64,000 nucleotides of DNA from Christiangramia forsetii KT0803. GTDB taxonomy: Bacteria; Bacteroidota; Bacteroidia; Flavobacteriales; Flavobacteriaceae. Location of the stretch: the NCBI RefSeq assembly GCF_000060345.1, contig NC_008571.1, forward strand, positions 3,228,501-3,292,500. The letters are read 5' to 3'. The notes under the pieces were generated by a model that was not told the DNA's origin, searched no databases, and saw nothing but the letters and a program-made list of their open reading frames with translations. Position numbers and translations under genes: made by a program. How positions within the stretch are numbered: position 1 is the stretch's first letter; each line of letters begins with the position of its first letter. Shown here piece by piece: positions 63,278 to 64,000 of the stretch.

Positions 63278-64000
63278 TTAATCGATGAAATGCATAATTG
63301 TTCTTAAATTGTTCATATCTTCCATATACGAATTGTGACCGTTTTCCATTTCATGGAACTCACAGTCGCAATCATCGGAAAGCCTTGATATTTCATTGAT
63401 TTCCAATATTGGATCCTGTTTTCCGGCAACAATAATTTTCTGGCCTGAAAAGCGTCTCAGCTCTTCCAAATAATTCATACGATTTTTCATACCGTTTAGA
63501 GCAGCTTGTATATTTTCAGCCTTCATTTTGAATGCCCGGGACTTTAAAAATTCAATTTCTGAAGCAAATTCTATTTTACTCTTTTCAGAATAAAGATTAG
63601 AAATCGCCATGCTTACAAAAGCCTCCTTATTTTTCCCGACCAGTTTCACAGATCTTTCCCGAATTTTTTGCTTTTCCACAGTATCCTCAACCGGTGTTGA
63701 ATTAATCAACATTAGGTTCTTTATCATCATAGGAAAATTTTTAAGGAATTCCAAACTAACATAACCTCCCATACTATGCCCGGCTATACTAACCTCCTCT
63801 ATTCCAAGCGTTTTTAACACCTCCCGAACCACATCTGCCATAAGCCGCATGCTATGTACCTCTGCAATTCCTTCGGAATTTCCATGACCGGGTAGATCAA
63901 TGCAAATAATCTGCCGTTCCTTTTGGAGGTCTTTCACCATTGGATTCCATATTTCGGAATCTTCTAGAAATCCGTGCAAGAGAACTAATGGGACTTTGTT
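63278..64000 (-). CDS. Alpha/beta hydrolase, N terminus beyond the window
   Basis: The frame continues past 64000 (NKVPLVLLHGFLED), so only the 3' part is seen. LLHGFLED forms the oxyanion region, AGHSMGGYVSLE carries the nucleophile Ser, and GHNSYMED the catalytic His. A small cap of about 90 residues lies between strands 6 and 7. Substrate unknown; MenH- or esterase-like members are possible. Confidence 0.88.
   Translation of the reverse strand, partial: NKVPLVLLHGFLEDSEIWNPMVKDLQKERQIICIDLPGHGNSEGIAEVHSMRLMADVVREVLKTLGIEEVSIAGHSMGGYVSLEFLKNFPMMIKNLMLINSTPVEDTVEKQKIRERSVKLVGKNKEAFVSMAISNLYSEKSKIEFASEIEFLKSRAFKMKAENIQAALNGMKNRMNYLEELRRFSGQKIIVAGKQDPILEINEISRLSDDCDCEFHEMENGHNSYMEDMNNLRTIMHFID

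Overview
The window looks like chromosome of a marine flavobacterium (Bacteroidetes, Flavobacteriaceae; a Gramella/Christiangramella-like organism is my best guess, not proven). The reasons are: low GC with dense but mostly small operons; Bacteroidetes promoters (TTG or TTTG, about 20 nt, then TANNTTTG); many lipoproteins with short signal peptides; family markers such as DUF2480, DUF3078, DUF4174, the SDR-type threonine dehydrogenase and a TetR-TolC-HlyD-RND operon; and an abundant family of REP-like palindromes between genes. I saw no rRNA or tRNA gene and no CRISPR array.

Layout. 0-5.4 kb: a Y-family polymerase (DinB-like) followed by a short DnaE-type polymerase, both with clamp-binding motifs. 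The spacers on either side of dnaE carry copies of one 141-bp repeat, and the second spacer also holds two copies of a 186-bp repeat. 5.4-13.1 kb: an FAD-dependent dehydrogenase, a small retropepsin-like protease, the 2-oxoglutarate dehydrogenase pair sucA-sucB and a polyprenyl diphosphate synthase. 13.1-19.9 kb: an RND efflux operon with its own TetR regulator and a likely operator over the promoter. 19.9-34.7 kb: ordinary core genes (aspS, ClC channel, cold-shock protein, threonine dehydrogenase, M13 peptidase, yraN, metG, HDAC-like deacetylase, ssb).

34.8-38.4 kb is the accessory part. It is bounded by 27-bp imperfect inverted repeats 3.5 kb apart. It holds a 40-residue basic protein divergent from a 193-or-shorter-residue protein, a small-RNA candidate with its own promoter, two 26-nt repeats and a terminator, a frameshifted IS1595-type transposase, a 67-residue protein, a second structured intergenic segment with two hairpins sharing one loop, and a coiled-coil/winged-helix-like protein. 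I consider this the most likely place for something undescribed.

38.4-48.5 kb: a run of PepSY, methyltransferase, lipoprotein, CBS, membrane M28 peptidase and secreted hypothetical genes. 48.7-60.3 kb: hflX, then a long leftward stretch holding the SUF iron-sulfur assembly system (sufA, sufB, sufC, sufD, sufS, sufE, a sufT-like gene) with DUF2480 and DUF3078 at its end. The SUF stretch is interrupted by an S23-type four-helix-bundle gene flanked by perfect 17-bp inverted repeats, which looks like an intervening-sequence element sitting outside rRNA, and by an M43 metalloprotease. 60.4-64 kb: thiL, a secreted protein with an HExxH motif, small hypotheticals and the 3' part of an alpha/beta hydrolase that runs off the window.
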